NCBI RefSeq assembly: GCF_003709565.1
Contig: NZ_QNRC01000034.1
Coordinates: 1 to 42,657, forward strand
From: Paracoccus sigandri
GTDB taxonomy: Bacteria; Pseudomonadota; Alphaproteobacteria; Rhodobacterales; Rhodobacteraceae
Reading direction: 5' to 3'
DNA: 42,657 bases
In this document: positions 6,996-13,897 of the stretch, in pieces
Layout of the letters: each line of letters begins with the position of its first letter
How positions within the stretch are numbered: position 1 is the first letter of the stretch
Position numbers and translations under genes: made by a program
Notes under the pieces: model-generated
What the model saw: only the letters and a program-made list of their open reading frames with translations
What the model was told of the DNA's origin: nothing
The model's database searches: none

Positions 6996-8690
6996 ATGAC
7001 TTTGCGCGCCGTCATCTACGCCCGCTATTCCTCGGACCTGCAATCTGCATCGTCGATCGAGGATCAGATCCGGCTCTGCCGCGAGCGCGCCGCCCGCGCC
7101 GGCTGGCAGATCGTGGGCAGCTACGAGGACGCCGCCACCTCCGGCGCCTCGCTGATGCGTCCCGGCATCCAGCGCCTGCAGCAGGATGCCCGCGCGTGTC
7201 GCTTCGACATCGTGATCTCCGAAGCCCTCGACCGGCTCAGCCGCAACCAGGCCGACATCGCCGCGCTCTACCAGAACCTCACCTTCGCCGGCGTCGCCAT
7301 CGAGACCCTGGCCGAGGGCCGCATCGACGAGATGCATATCGGGCTGAAAGGCACCATGAACGCGCTGTTCCTGAAAGACTTGGCGGCCAAGACCCGCCGC
7401 GGCCTGCGCGGCCGCGTCGAGGCCGGCAAATCCGGCGGCGGCAATGCCTTCGGCTATACGGTGCTGCGCAGCCTGACCGAGGATGGCGAGATCAGGCGCG
7501 GTGACCGTGAGATCAATCCGGACGAGGCCGCCATCCTGCGCCGCATCTTCCAGAGCTATGCCGACGGCCTGTCGCCGAACCGCATCGCCGACCTGTTGAA
7601 CCAGGAAGGCATCCCCGGCCCCCGCGGCCGGGCCTGGGACAAGTCCACCATCCACGGCAATCCCAAACGCGGCACCGGCGTGCTCAACAACGAGCTCTAT
7701 GTTGGGCGTTTGGTCTGGAACAGACAGAGCTTCGTGAAGGACCCAAGCACCGGCAAGCGCCAGGCCCGCCCGAACCCGGAATCCGAATGGATCATCACCG
7801 AGGTGCCGGAACTGAGGATCATCGACCAGGAGCTCTGGGACCGGGTCAAGACCCGCCAGGAGGGCCGCAAGATCGAGCAGACAGACAAGGAAGCCTGGGA
7901 GCGGCGCAAGCCGCGCTTCCTGCTCACCGGCCTGGTCAAATGCGGCTGCTGTGGCGGCGGTTTCTCCACCGTGGGCAAGGACCGTTTCGGCTGCAGCAAT
8001 TCCCGCAACAAGGGCAAGTCGATCTGCACGAACCGCACCGGCATCACCCGCCAGGAGCTGGAGGGCCGGATCCTGTCGATCCTCTCCGAGCAGTTGATGG
8101 ACCCGGACCTCGTCAAGATTTTCGTCGCCGAATACATCGCCGAGCGCAATCGCCTGGCCGCCAGCCATGTCGATGACCGCGCGGTCAAGCAGAAGGAACT
8201 GGCCAAGGTCATCCGCGACCAGGACGTGCTGGTGAACGCCCTGCTCGCCGGCACGCCGCCCGAGCGCATCAGGGCGAAGATGGAACAGCTCGAGGCCCGG
8301 CAGAAGCAGCTCGAGCAGGACCTGGCCGCGGCCCCCACCCCCACGACGACCCGTCTGCATCCGCGCATCGCCGAGACCTATCACGACCGGATCCAGGCGC
8401 TGATCGCCGGACTGTCTGAGCCGGAGGCCGAGGGCGAAGCCCGCGAGGCGATCCGCGGACTCATCGACAAGATTGTGGTCACGCCGGTTCCCGGCCTGGG
8501 CAAGCGGATGCTGCCCCAGGTCGAACTGCACGGCTCGCTGGCGGCGATCCTGGGCCTCAGCCTGGCGGTGGATCAGGCATGCGGACAGCAAAAAACCTCC
8601 TGCGAACAGGAGGTTGAAGAAAGTGTAGGATTTCTGGTTGCGGGGGCCTGCAACCACCGAGACCAACACTCGCTTGAAGTCTTTGTATAG
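6996..8690 (+). CDS. large serine recombinase
   Basis: Encodes 564 residues; the ATG at 6996 follows CGGAGA. The resolvase domain starts at once with YARYSSDLQ, where Ser12 is the expected nucleophile, and includes EALDRLSRNQADIA and the conserved arginine region. A recombinase domain follows (GYADGLSPNRIADLL-type region and an RGRAWDKSTIHG motif), then a zinc ribbon (KCGCCGGGF...GCSN...ICTN, about residues 310-345) and a coiled coil (about 385-450), as in phiC31-type integrases. It catalyses att x att integration/excision. The last 40 or so codons run through a - strand terminator and a second dyad, so the C-terminus may have been created by insertion into a target. Cargo starts right after it. 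Confidence 0.9.
   Translation: MTLRAVIYARYSSDLQSASSIEDQIRLCRERAARAGWQIVGSYEDAATSGASLMRPGIQRLQQDARACRFDIVISEALDRLSRNQADIAALYQNLTFAGVAIETLAEGRIDEMHIGLKGTMNALFLKDLAAKTRRGLRGRVEAGKSGGGNAFGYTVLRSLTEDGEIRRGDREINPDEAAILRRIFQSYADGLSPNRIADLLNQEGIPGPRGRAWDKSTIHGNPKRGTGVLNNELYVGRLVWNRQSFVKDPSTGKRQARPNPESEWIITEVPELRIIDQELWDRVKTRQEGRKIEQTDKEAWERRKPRFLLTGLVKCGCCGGGFSTVGKDRFGCSNSRNKGKSICTNRTGITRQELEGRILSILSEQLMDPDLVKIFVAEYIAERNRLAASHVDDRAVKQKELAKVIRDQDVLVNALLAGTPPERIRAKMEQLEARQKQLEQDLAAAPTPTTTRLHPRIAETYHDRIQALIAGLSEPEAEGEAREAIRGLIDKIVVTPVPGLGKRMLPQVELHGSLAAILGLSLAVDQACGQQKTSCEQEVEESVGFLVAGACNHRDQHSLEVFV
8590..8615 (-). terminator. intrinsic terminator for the abiE transcript, inside the recombinase 3' end
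   Basis: Read on the - strand: AACCTCC, loop TGTTCGCA, GGAGGTTTTTT. The perfect 7-bp stem (8594-8600 / 8609-8615) is followed by a T-run. It is 219 bases beyond the abiEii stop codon and overlaps the coding sequence of the recombinase. Confidence 0.75.
8636..8655. repeat. short inverted repeat in the recombinase 3' end
   Basis: GGTTGC (8636-8641) and GCAACC (8650-8655) around an 8-base spacer. With the terminator beside it, it makes a two-hairpin structure on the - strand. It could be part of an attachment site or of a small RNA; neither is shown. Confidence 0.4.
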
Positions 8691-8833
8691 AAAGAGATAA
8701 TCGCCCTTCCTGCTACTCTCCGTGAACGCGAGAACCAAGCTCGAACATGGTAGGAGCCGTGACTGGCCCTATTCCTTGACCCTACCCTTCCCGCCCAATC
8801 TGTCAATGCCAAGCCGGGCCGCCAATCCGAACG

Positions 8834-9853
8834 CTACCCACCTAGTTTCCGATTAGCCCGGGCCTGGATGTCCCCACACAGCTCGATGACAGCCTCGAAG
8901 GGCGGCGCATCCGCGAGCAGAAACCCGTCCTCGGTCATGCGCCGGTAGTCATCGCCAAGCGCCGCCAAAGCTTCGCCCTGGGGGACAAGCCGCAGTTGCC
9001 CAGCCACAGCCGCACTGTAGTCGATCATCGAACGGTCGGCGGCCTTCTCGGAAAAGAACATCTGCTTGTGCGCGGCGACCGCCTGTGCCAGGTCGCGATC
9101 AGCCAGCGCGGCATCGGCAAGACCTGCCTCATCCAGCTTGGCCAAGTCATACCAATGCCGGGCAAAGCGATCACCGCGAAGGCGGGCCTGAAGGCAGAAG
9201 ACATGCGCGGCAGTCGCCTTCTCCCAGAATGTCCGCTCGGCATGCATGACACGCGGCCGGGCCGCGGGAAAGGAAACGCCTTCGACAAAGCCGGCAGCGT
9301 CACAGTCAACCTCCCGAGGACTCGCCGGCTCACCGGTGGAGCGAGCCCCGAACTCCAGCATCACCGAGGGTGACACGTAGCCCGATCCGCGCCCGGCCGG
9401 TTCATAGTCGATGAACAGCTTGTCGCCCTCGATGCGGATGGTGCCCGGAAGGTCCTCCCTCGTCATCGCTTCGGCGATCAAGGGCTGGACATCCTTCTCC
9501 ACCCATTCCGGCAGGCGCTCGCGAACCGCAGCGGACCAGCGCTTCTCCTCGCTGCGGGTTTTCGGCAGGACCTCTTCGCCGTCTCCGGCGAGATCGGGCA
9601 CCAGCCTGCGTATGTCATAGGTCAGATCGACATCCTCGGAGAAGCGCTGGATGACGCCATAGGCCTTCGACAGCGAGGTTCCACCCTTGAACACGAGGTG
9701 CTCCCCGAACGCGGAACCGAAGAGTGTTTGCAGCGCCCAGACTACCCAGATATCCTTTTCCAGCAGATGCAGCGGACGACCGGAGCGATCGGCGGCCACG
9801 CGCAATGCCTCCCGCCGGTCCTCGGCCGACAGAGTGAAGAACGCCTCAGCCAT
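8834..9853 (-). CDS. abiEii: AbiEii nucleotidyltransferase toxin
   Basis: Encodes 339 residues. I chose the ATG at 9853, which overlaps the antitoxin stop by 8 bases, over an upstream TTG. The nucleotidyltransferase signature is intact: FKGGTSLSKAYGV (GGTSL at residues 57-61) and SEDVDL (72-77) with the metal-binding acidic residues; a later conserved region is RTFWEKATAAH. AbiEii/AbiGii toxins use NTPs, block growth on phage infection and are countered by AbiEi without stable protein contact (type IV toxin-antitoxin). An intrinsic terminator lies 219 bases downstream. Confidence 0.9.
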   Translation of the reverse strand: MAEAFFTLSAEDRREALRVAADRSGRPLHLLEKDIWVVWALQTLFGSAFGEHLVFKGGTSLSKAYGVIQRFSEDVDLTYDIRRLVPDLAGDGEEVLPKTRSEEKRWSAAVRERLPEWVEKDVQPLIAEAMTREDLPGTIRIEGDKLFIDYEPAGRGSGYVSPSVMLEFGARSTGEPASPREVDCDAAGFVEGVSFPAARPRVMHAERTFWEKATAAHVFCLQARLRGDRFARHWYDLAKLDEAGLADAALADRDLAQAVAAHKQMFFSEKAADRSMIDYSAAVAGQLRLVPQGEALAALGDDYRRMTEDGFLLADAPPFEAVIELCGDIQARANRKLGG

Positions 9854-10439
9854 GGGCCGCCTTGCTGACGCTTCTGGCAAGCCAGGCCGGGAATTGCGGC
9901 GCAGCCGTCACCAGTTCCATGAATGCCGCTGGTGGCAGCTTTCGCTTCAGGGCATTCAGCGCCAGATCGGCCTTTTCGGGCCCCAGCCAAGCCAGGGCGC
10001 GAACAGCCTGACCGGCCGGCTTGTCGGCCAAAGCAAGCTGCCAGCGCGGTGCGTGGCGCAGTTCCACGATCTGCTTGCCAAGGGACATCGTCCGGCTGCG
10101 CCCAGAGGTCAGATAGACCGACCGTATCGGAACCTGGGTAGTCAGGCCGAGGTCGTTCGCGGCCGCTGCACCGTTCGGCACGATCACCTCGCCGCGCTGC
10201 ATCGCCAGTGCTTCGACGGTCTGTTCCACCGAAGGCGCGCGGGTGCCGAACCGGCTGGTGACCGGGCGCAGGTAAAGCCCCCGGCCGGCCCGGATCAATT
10301 GCCCGCGCTCGGCAAGACGCGACAAGGCCTGGTCCACCCCTGCCCGGCTGCCAAGATGCAGCAAGCCCTTCGCCGTCAGCGGCGTTCCCTCGGGAAGCCG
10401 CTCCGCATGCGCGAGGATCTGTTCGGTCAATCGTTGCAT
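9846..10439 (-). CDS. abiEi: AbiEi/DUF6088-type antitoxin and transcriptional repressor
   Basis: Encodes 197 residues; the ATG at 10439 follows CAGGAGA. The N-terminus is a winged helix (ILAHAERLPEG..., then a recognition region SRAGVDQALSRLAERGQLIRAGRGLYLRP), followed by the AbiEi C-terminal region (VYLTSGRSRTMSLGKQIVELRH). It should neutralise AbiEii and repress its own promoter. An inverted repeat of the right kind lies 12 bases upstream. Its last codons overlap the toxin start by 8 bases, which couples their translation. Confidence 0.85.
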   Translation of the reverse strand: MQRLTEQILAHAERLPEGTPLTAKGLLHLGSRAGVDQALSRLAERGQLIRAGRGLYLRPVTSRFGTRAPSVEQTVEALAMQRGEVIVPNGAAAANDLGLTTQVPIRSVYLTSGRSRTMSLGKQIVELRHAPRWQLALADKPAGQAVRALAWLGPEKADLALNALKRKLPPAAFMELVTAAPQFPAWLARSVSKAAHG

Positions 10440-10450
10440 GGGTTTATCTC

Positions 10451-10480
10451 CTGTCAGGAATATATGCAGTTTTCTGACAG
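10451..10480. promoter_or_regulatory. candidate AbiEi operator
   Basis: Perfect 7-base inverted repeat CTGTCAG (10451-10457) / CTGACAG (10474-10480) with a 16-base AT-rich spacer containing TATATGCA, just ahead of abiEi. The spacer probably contains promoter elements, which fits autorepression. Confidence 0.7.
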
Positions 10481-10531
10481 TTTGCAACGAACGCTCCCGG
10501 GATAGGGGCAGGCCGCGCCGTCACGGCGAAT

Positions 10532-11347
10532 CTAAGGGTTTACCGATCCGAACTGCCGCTCGAGCCAGTCGACGCCGAAGGCGACGATATCCTGCGCGTC
10601 GAACAGATGGCAGCGCGCGGCGCCGACCATGCCCTCGCGGTGCCAACCCGTCTCGACATAGGCGCGGGCGATGGTCTCGACCGCATCCGGCTGGCCCTCG
10701 ACCGCAAAGCAATCGAGGATGCCGTTCGAGTCGAAATCCGTCGCCGCTTGCCAGACCGTCCGGCCATCCGGGCCCGGCACCGGCATCTCGTAGCTGATGC
10801 GGCGCTTGCCGGGGATGTCGGCGACGGCCTCGGCGTAATGCAGCACGGTCACCGCATCGAGCGGCGCGCCCAGCAGCAGGGTCTTGCCGCCGAGGCGAAC
10901 AAAGCGTTCCAGCGGCGAGCCCTCGCCCAGAGCCTGGCCCAGCCGGTGCGGTTCGACCAGGGTCCCGGCCAGCGGGCCGACCGCGACCATCGAGGCATCC
11001 GGGTGGGCGCTGCGCCGGGCCCCCGGCAGCTCTGCAAGGAACCGATTCAGCAGGCCGAAGCCACGATATGTCCCGGCGGTCCGGGGATCGAAGGCGGGCC
11101 AGGCGCGGCGCAGGGCCTCGTCCATCCGGGCGCCGTTCAGCGTCTCCTCATAGGGCGAGCGGTCCCAGGAGGCATATCCCATCACCGTGCCGCCCGGTGC
11201 CACAGCATCCAGCAGCGCCTGGGCGACCCCGGCCCCGCCGCCCTCGACCGGGCCGAGCGCCTTCAGCGAGGCGTGGACCATCACCAGGTCGCCCGGCCGC
11301 AGGCCAAGCCGCCGAAGGTCCGCCGTGATCGTGGCCTTGCCGCGCAT
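10532..11347 (-). CDS. AAC(3)-II-type aminoglycoside 3-N-acetyltransferase
   Basis: Encodes 271 residues. Sequence blocks match the AAC(3)-II branch closely: LVMVHASLKALGPVEGG, GYASWDRSPYEETLNGAR, AGTYRGFGLLN, RRSAHPDASMVAVGPLA, HYAEAVADIPGKR, SNGILDCF and LFDAQDIVAFGV. The enzyme transfers acetyl from acetyl-CoA to the 3-amino group of gentamicin/tobramycin-type aminoglycosides. AAC(3)-II proteins are about 286 residues, so this one is nearly full length with the conserved His/Asp/Glu regions present. It lies 4 bases after the cupin gene and probably shares its promoter. It is likely a chromosomal or environmental homologue rather than a clinical allele; activity is untested. Confidence 0.9.
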   Translation of the reverse strand: MRGKATITADLRRLGLRPGDLVMVHASLKALGPVEGGGAGVAQALLDAVAPGGTVMGYASWDRSPYEETLNGARMDEALRRAWPAFDPRTAGTYRGFGLLNRFLAELPGARRSAHPDASMVAVGPLAGTLVEPHRLGQALGEGSPLERFVRLGGKTLLLGAPLDAVTVLHYAEAVADIPGKRRISYEMPVPGPDGRTVWQAATDFDSNGILDCFAVEGQPDAVETIARAYVETGWHREGMVGAARCHLFDAQDIVAFGVDWLERQFGSVNP

Positions 11348-11351
11348 CGAC

Positions 11352-11759
11352 CTAGGGATTGTCCCTGAACCAATCCACGATGGCGGGCATGTCGCGCTCG
11401 AACCCGCCGGGGATGAAGACGTTCAGGACACCGACGCGCTCGGCGGTGCGGTTCCTGAAATCATGCGCCACGCCGGCCGGGATGCGCAGGAAGGTCCCTT
11501 GCGGCGCGTCCAGCCAGTCCGCCCCGGCCAGGAAGCTGACCGTGCCGGCGATGACGTAGAAGATCTCATCATTGGCCTCATGCGAATGCGCGCCCGGGCC
11601 GTCGGCGCCGGGCTCCAGCCACCATTCCGAGACGCTGTAGCGCGCAGCCGTCTCGTCCTCGTCGGCCTTGAACACCGCCGTCATCCGGCCGAGGGCGTAG
11701 CGCCGTCCCTCGCCAGGCGGCAGATGCAGGACGCCCTTGCCCGCGTGTTCGTCGCTCAT
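11352..11759 (-). CDS. cupin-domain protein
   Basis: Encodes 135 residues. A single small-beta-barrel cupin domain is visible: motif 1 GAHSHEANDEIFYVIAG with HxH and Glu metal ligands, and motif 2 LRIPAGVAHDFRN with the second His. Such proteins bind Fe/Zn/Mn and may be enzymes or sensors; the substrate is unknown. It is the first gene of a two-gene operon with the acetyltransferase. A link to aminoglycoside chemistry is possible but only positional. Confidence 0.8.
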   Translation of the reverse strand: MSDEHAGKGVLHLPPGEGRRYALGRMTAVFKADEDETAARYSVSEWWLEPGADGPGAHSHEANDEIFYVIAGTVSFLAGADWLDAPQGTFLRIPAGVAHDFRNRTAERVGVLNVFIPGGFERDMPAIVDWFRDNP

Positions 11760-12161
11760 CGCTGCCTCCCGGTGGTTGATGGACCCCAGCAGATAGCCCG
11801 CTGAGGCCCCGCTGTCAGGTTCCTCACCTCAGGAGGCCGCCCGAGAGCAAGCCAGACAGGCCCAAATGGCGGCAGCGCAGGCGCGACTTATGAACAGCAA
11901 AGGAGGGCGGGAAGCGGAAGCTCGCTGCGCTCACCACGAACGACCGCACTTCGCAGTAGTCGGACGATCAGTGCGCCCGCCGTGGCCGGGGTGGGCAGCG
12001 CACGAAGCAGAAGTATACGCTGATTTACTCAACGCCATGCCTGCTCGGAAGCAAGAGCGCGCAGAGGTTAAATTTCCACTGTGAAATTCCGCGCTTCGCC
12101 GCTAATTTCGCAACCATTCTGCCACGCCTAAGCGTATGAGAGCGAGTTAGCCAGAGGGCAC
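11760..12161. other. gap between the cupin operon and the HEPN gene
   Basis: About 400 bases at the boundary where base composition drops from GC-rich to more moderate. A 72-codon frame at 11866-12084 has no ribosome binding site and no recognisable motif. The region must hold the divergent promoters of the cupin and HEPN genes, but I cannot place them firmly. Confidence 0.4.
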
Positions 12162-13028
12162 ATGGAAGTTTATTGCAGAGGAGTGGCGCGCATTCGTCAT
12201 GCTTCGACCGACGAAGTATTTGAAATAGAAAGCCACGACCTAGACTGGGATGCCGTTGGCGGCGACAATCGCTCGATGGGATCTGAGATCCATTATGAGG
12301 CGACGATCGACCATCCGGAACTTGGCGATCTGACCTGGGGGCTTTGGGAATACCCTATAGGCATCGAAAACCATCACATCACCGATGCCGGCAAGCACGA
12401 GGTCATTGAGGATTTCGATTACGGTCTTGAACACGGCGAGCCAGAACCCGACGACTGGCTCGACTACGAGGCGCCTGCGAACCCTTATCAGGTTTTCATG
12501 GCGTCATATCATCATACCGGCGATTTGCTCGCAGACCACGGCGGCGTGCGTGGTAATGACCTCGTCAATCGAATGATTTTCTCCCAACAGATCACCGCGC
12601 TGGAAGCCTATCTCGGCGACACTCTGCTCAATGAAGTCTTGCGCGATAAGGGGGCCATGCAACGACTAATCGAGAAGGACGAGGATCTGGGGAGAGAGAA
12701 ATTCACACTTTTCGAAATCTCGAGTGATCCAGACCTAGTCGAGCGCAAAGTTCGCACGCACTTGCGCAAGGTCTTGTACCACAACCTCAAGAAGGTGGAT
12801 ATTCTTTACAACATTGCTCTTGGCATTCGAATTTTCGATCTTACCTCCGACAAGGCGAGCATCTTCAAAGCAGCGTTGCTTCGCCACGATTGCGTCCACC
12901 GGAATGGCTACGATAGTGAGGGCAACGAACTTGACATATTCACTAAGGAGTTCGTCCAGGACACAGCCGACCTGATCAAAGCTTTTGTTGAAGGCATCCA
13001 TCAGGCGGTAAATCGACGGCTTGTTTAG
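12162..13028 (+). CDS. HEPN-domain protein, candidate ribonuclease effector
   Basis: Encodes 288 residues. The C-terminal half is helical and carries RHDCVHRNG (R241 to H246), the R-x4-6-H motif of HEPN RNases found in many toxin and abortive-infection proteins. The N-terminal 110 residues form a separate acidic, beta-rich domain (EIHYEATIDHPELGDLTWGLWEYPIGIENH) that I do not recognise; it may sense a trigger or a partner. The gene is less GC-rich than its neighbours, which suggests recent transfer. The next gene, on the same strand, starts 55 bases on and is probably co-transcribed. Confidence 0.7.
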   Translation: MEVYCRGVARIRHASTDEVFEIESHDLDWDAVGGDNRSMGSEIHYEATIDHPELGDLTWGLWEYPIGIENHHITDAGKHEVIEDFDYGLEHGEPEPDDWLDYEAPANPYQVFMASYHHTGDLLADHGGVRGNDLVNRMIFSQQITALEAYLGDTLLNEVLRDKGAMQRLIEKDEDLGREKFTLFEISSDPDLVERKVRTHLRKVLYHNLKKVDILYNIALGIRIFDLTSDKASIFKAALLRHDCVHRNGYDSEGNELDIFTKEFVQDTADLIKAFVEGIHQAVNRRLV

Positions 13029-13083
13029 TGGTTGCCCTGCCGACGAAATGATATTGCTCAGATCCGACTAGAAGGGTAACCAT

Positions 13084-13878
13084 GTGAGAGTCGAGGATCG
13101 TCTTCCGGATCAGTTTTCCCGCGACTTACTTGCGGGCAGTCTCATGGTCGCAAACGATCAGAACAATCCTGTTCGATTGCATCTTGCAGCGGCTGGATTG
13201 CGAGAGCTATTTGGACATATCCTGAATGCGGATGCGCCGGACGATGAAGTACGGGCATGCGATTGGTTTAAACAAGAACCAAACACGAAGACCGTTACAC
13301 GGTACCAGAAGGCCATCTATTCCACGCAGGGTGGCCTATCAGACGCATTTGTTGAACAGTTAGGATTGGACGTCGACGATTTGCACCGCGCGGCGATCAG
13401 ATCGATAGAAGCCCTGAACAAAGCAACACATGTTCGACCTGACACACTGGTAAATGACGAGGCGACCATCAAGTCATTCATCGATGAAGCATTGGTGGCG
13501 CTTGAGGGCCTCCTTGTGTCATTTTCTGAAGGACGAAGCGCCGTTAAAGAGGCCTTGGCGGACGATGTCTATCGCGCAATGTCGGACGCGTTGATCGAGC
13601 AGACCTTCGACAATATCGATATTCTGGCAGGCAAAGGATACGCAATCGACCCTTGGATCGACGATGCCGAAATCGAAGTTGAAGCATTGCGTTCACAGGT
13701 GATCGCTGTGCGCTTTTCAGGTGTCGCAAATGTCACCTTACACTATGGCTCTAAGCACGACGCAGCGGAAATTCAGCACGACTTTCCATTCTGGCTGAGG
13801 TTCGAAGCGCCAGTTGAAAAGCCTACCAAGTTGACTTTGGTTGCCCATCATTTCGACGATAGGTCCTGGTACAGCTGA
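13084..13878 (+). CDS. protein of unknown function, partner of the HEPN gene
   Basis: Encodes 264 residues from a GTG at 13084 after AGAAGGGTAACC; an ATG two bases earlier is followed by a stop. The first 150 residues are helical (NPVRLHLAAAGLRELFGHIL, DLHRAAIRSIEALNKATHVRP) and the last 80 look beta-rich (VIAVRFSGVANVTLHYGS). I do not recognise the family with confidence; the N-terminal half faintly recalls predicted nucleases associated with pPIWI proteins, or HEPN-like bundles. Spacing and composition tie it to the HEPN gene. It converges on the GHKL-nuclease gene, 19 bases away. Confidence 0.65.
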   Translation: MRVEDRLPDQFSRDLLAGSLMVANDQNNPVRLHLAAAGLRELFGHILNADAPDDEVRACDWFKQEPNTKTVTRYQKAIYSTQGGLSDAFVEQLGLDVDDLHRAAIRSIEALNKATHVRPDTLVNDEATIKSFIDEALVALEGLLVSFSEGRSAVKEALADDVYRAMSDALIEQTFDNIDILAGKGYAIDPWIDDAEIEVEALRSQVIAVRFSGVANVTLHYGSKHDAAEIQHDFPFWLRFEAPVEKPTKLTLVAHHFDDRSWYS

Positions 13879-13897
13879 ACAAAGCGCTGCCCGAAGC

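Noticed and set aside
6945..8738. Long - strand frame antisense to the recombinase
   Set aside because: It is a shadow frame caused by high third-position GC in the recombinase gene; its sequence is low in structure and has no motif.
11866..12084. 72-codon frame in the gap before the HEPN gene
   Set aside because: No ribosome binding site and no motif.
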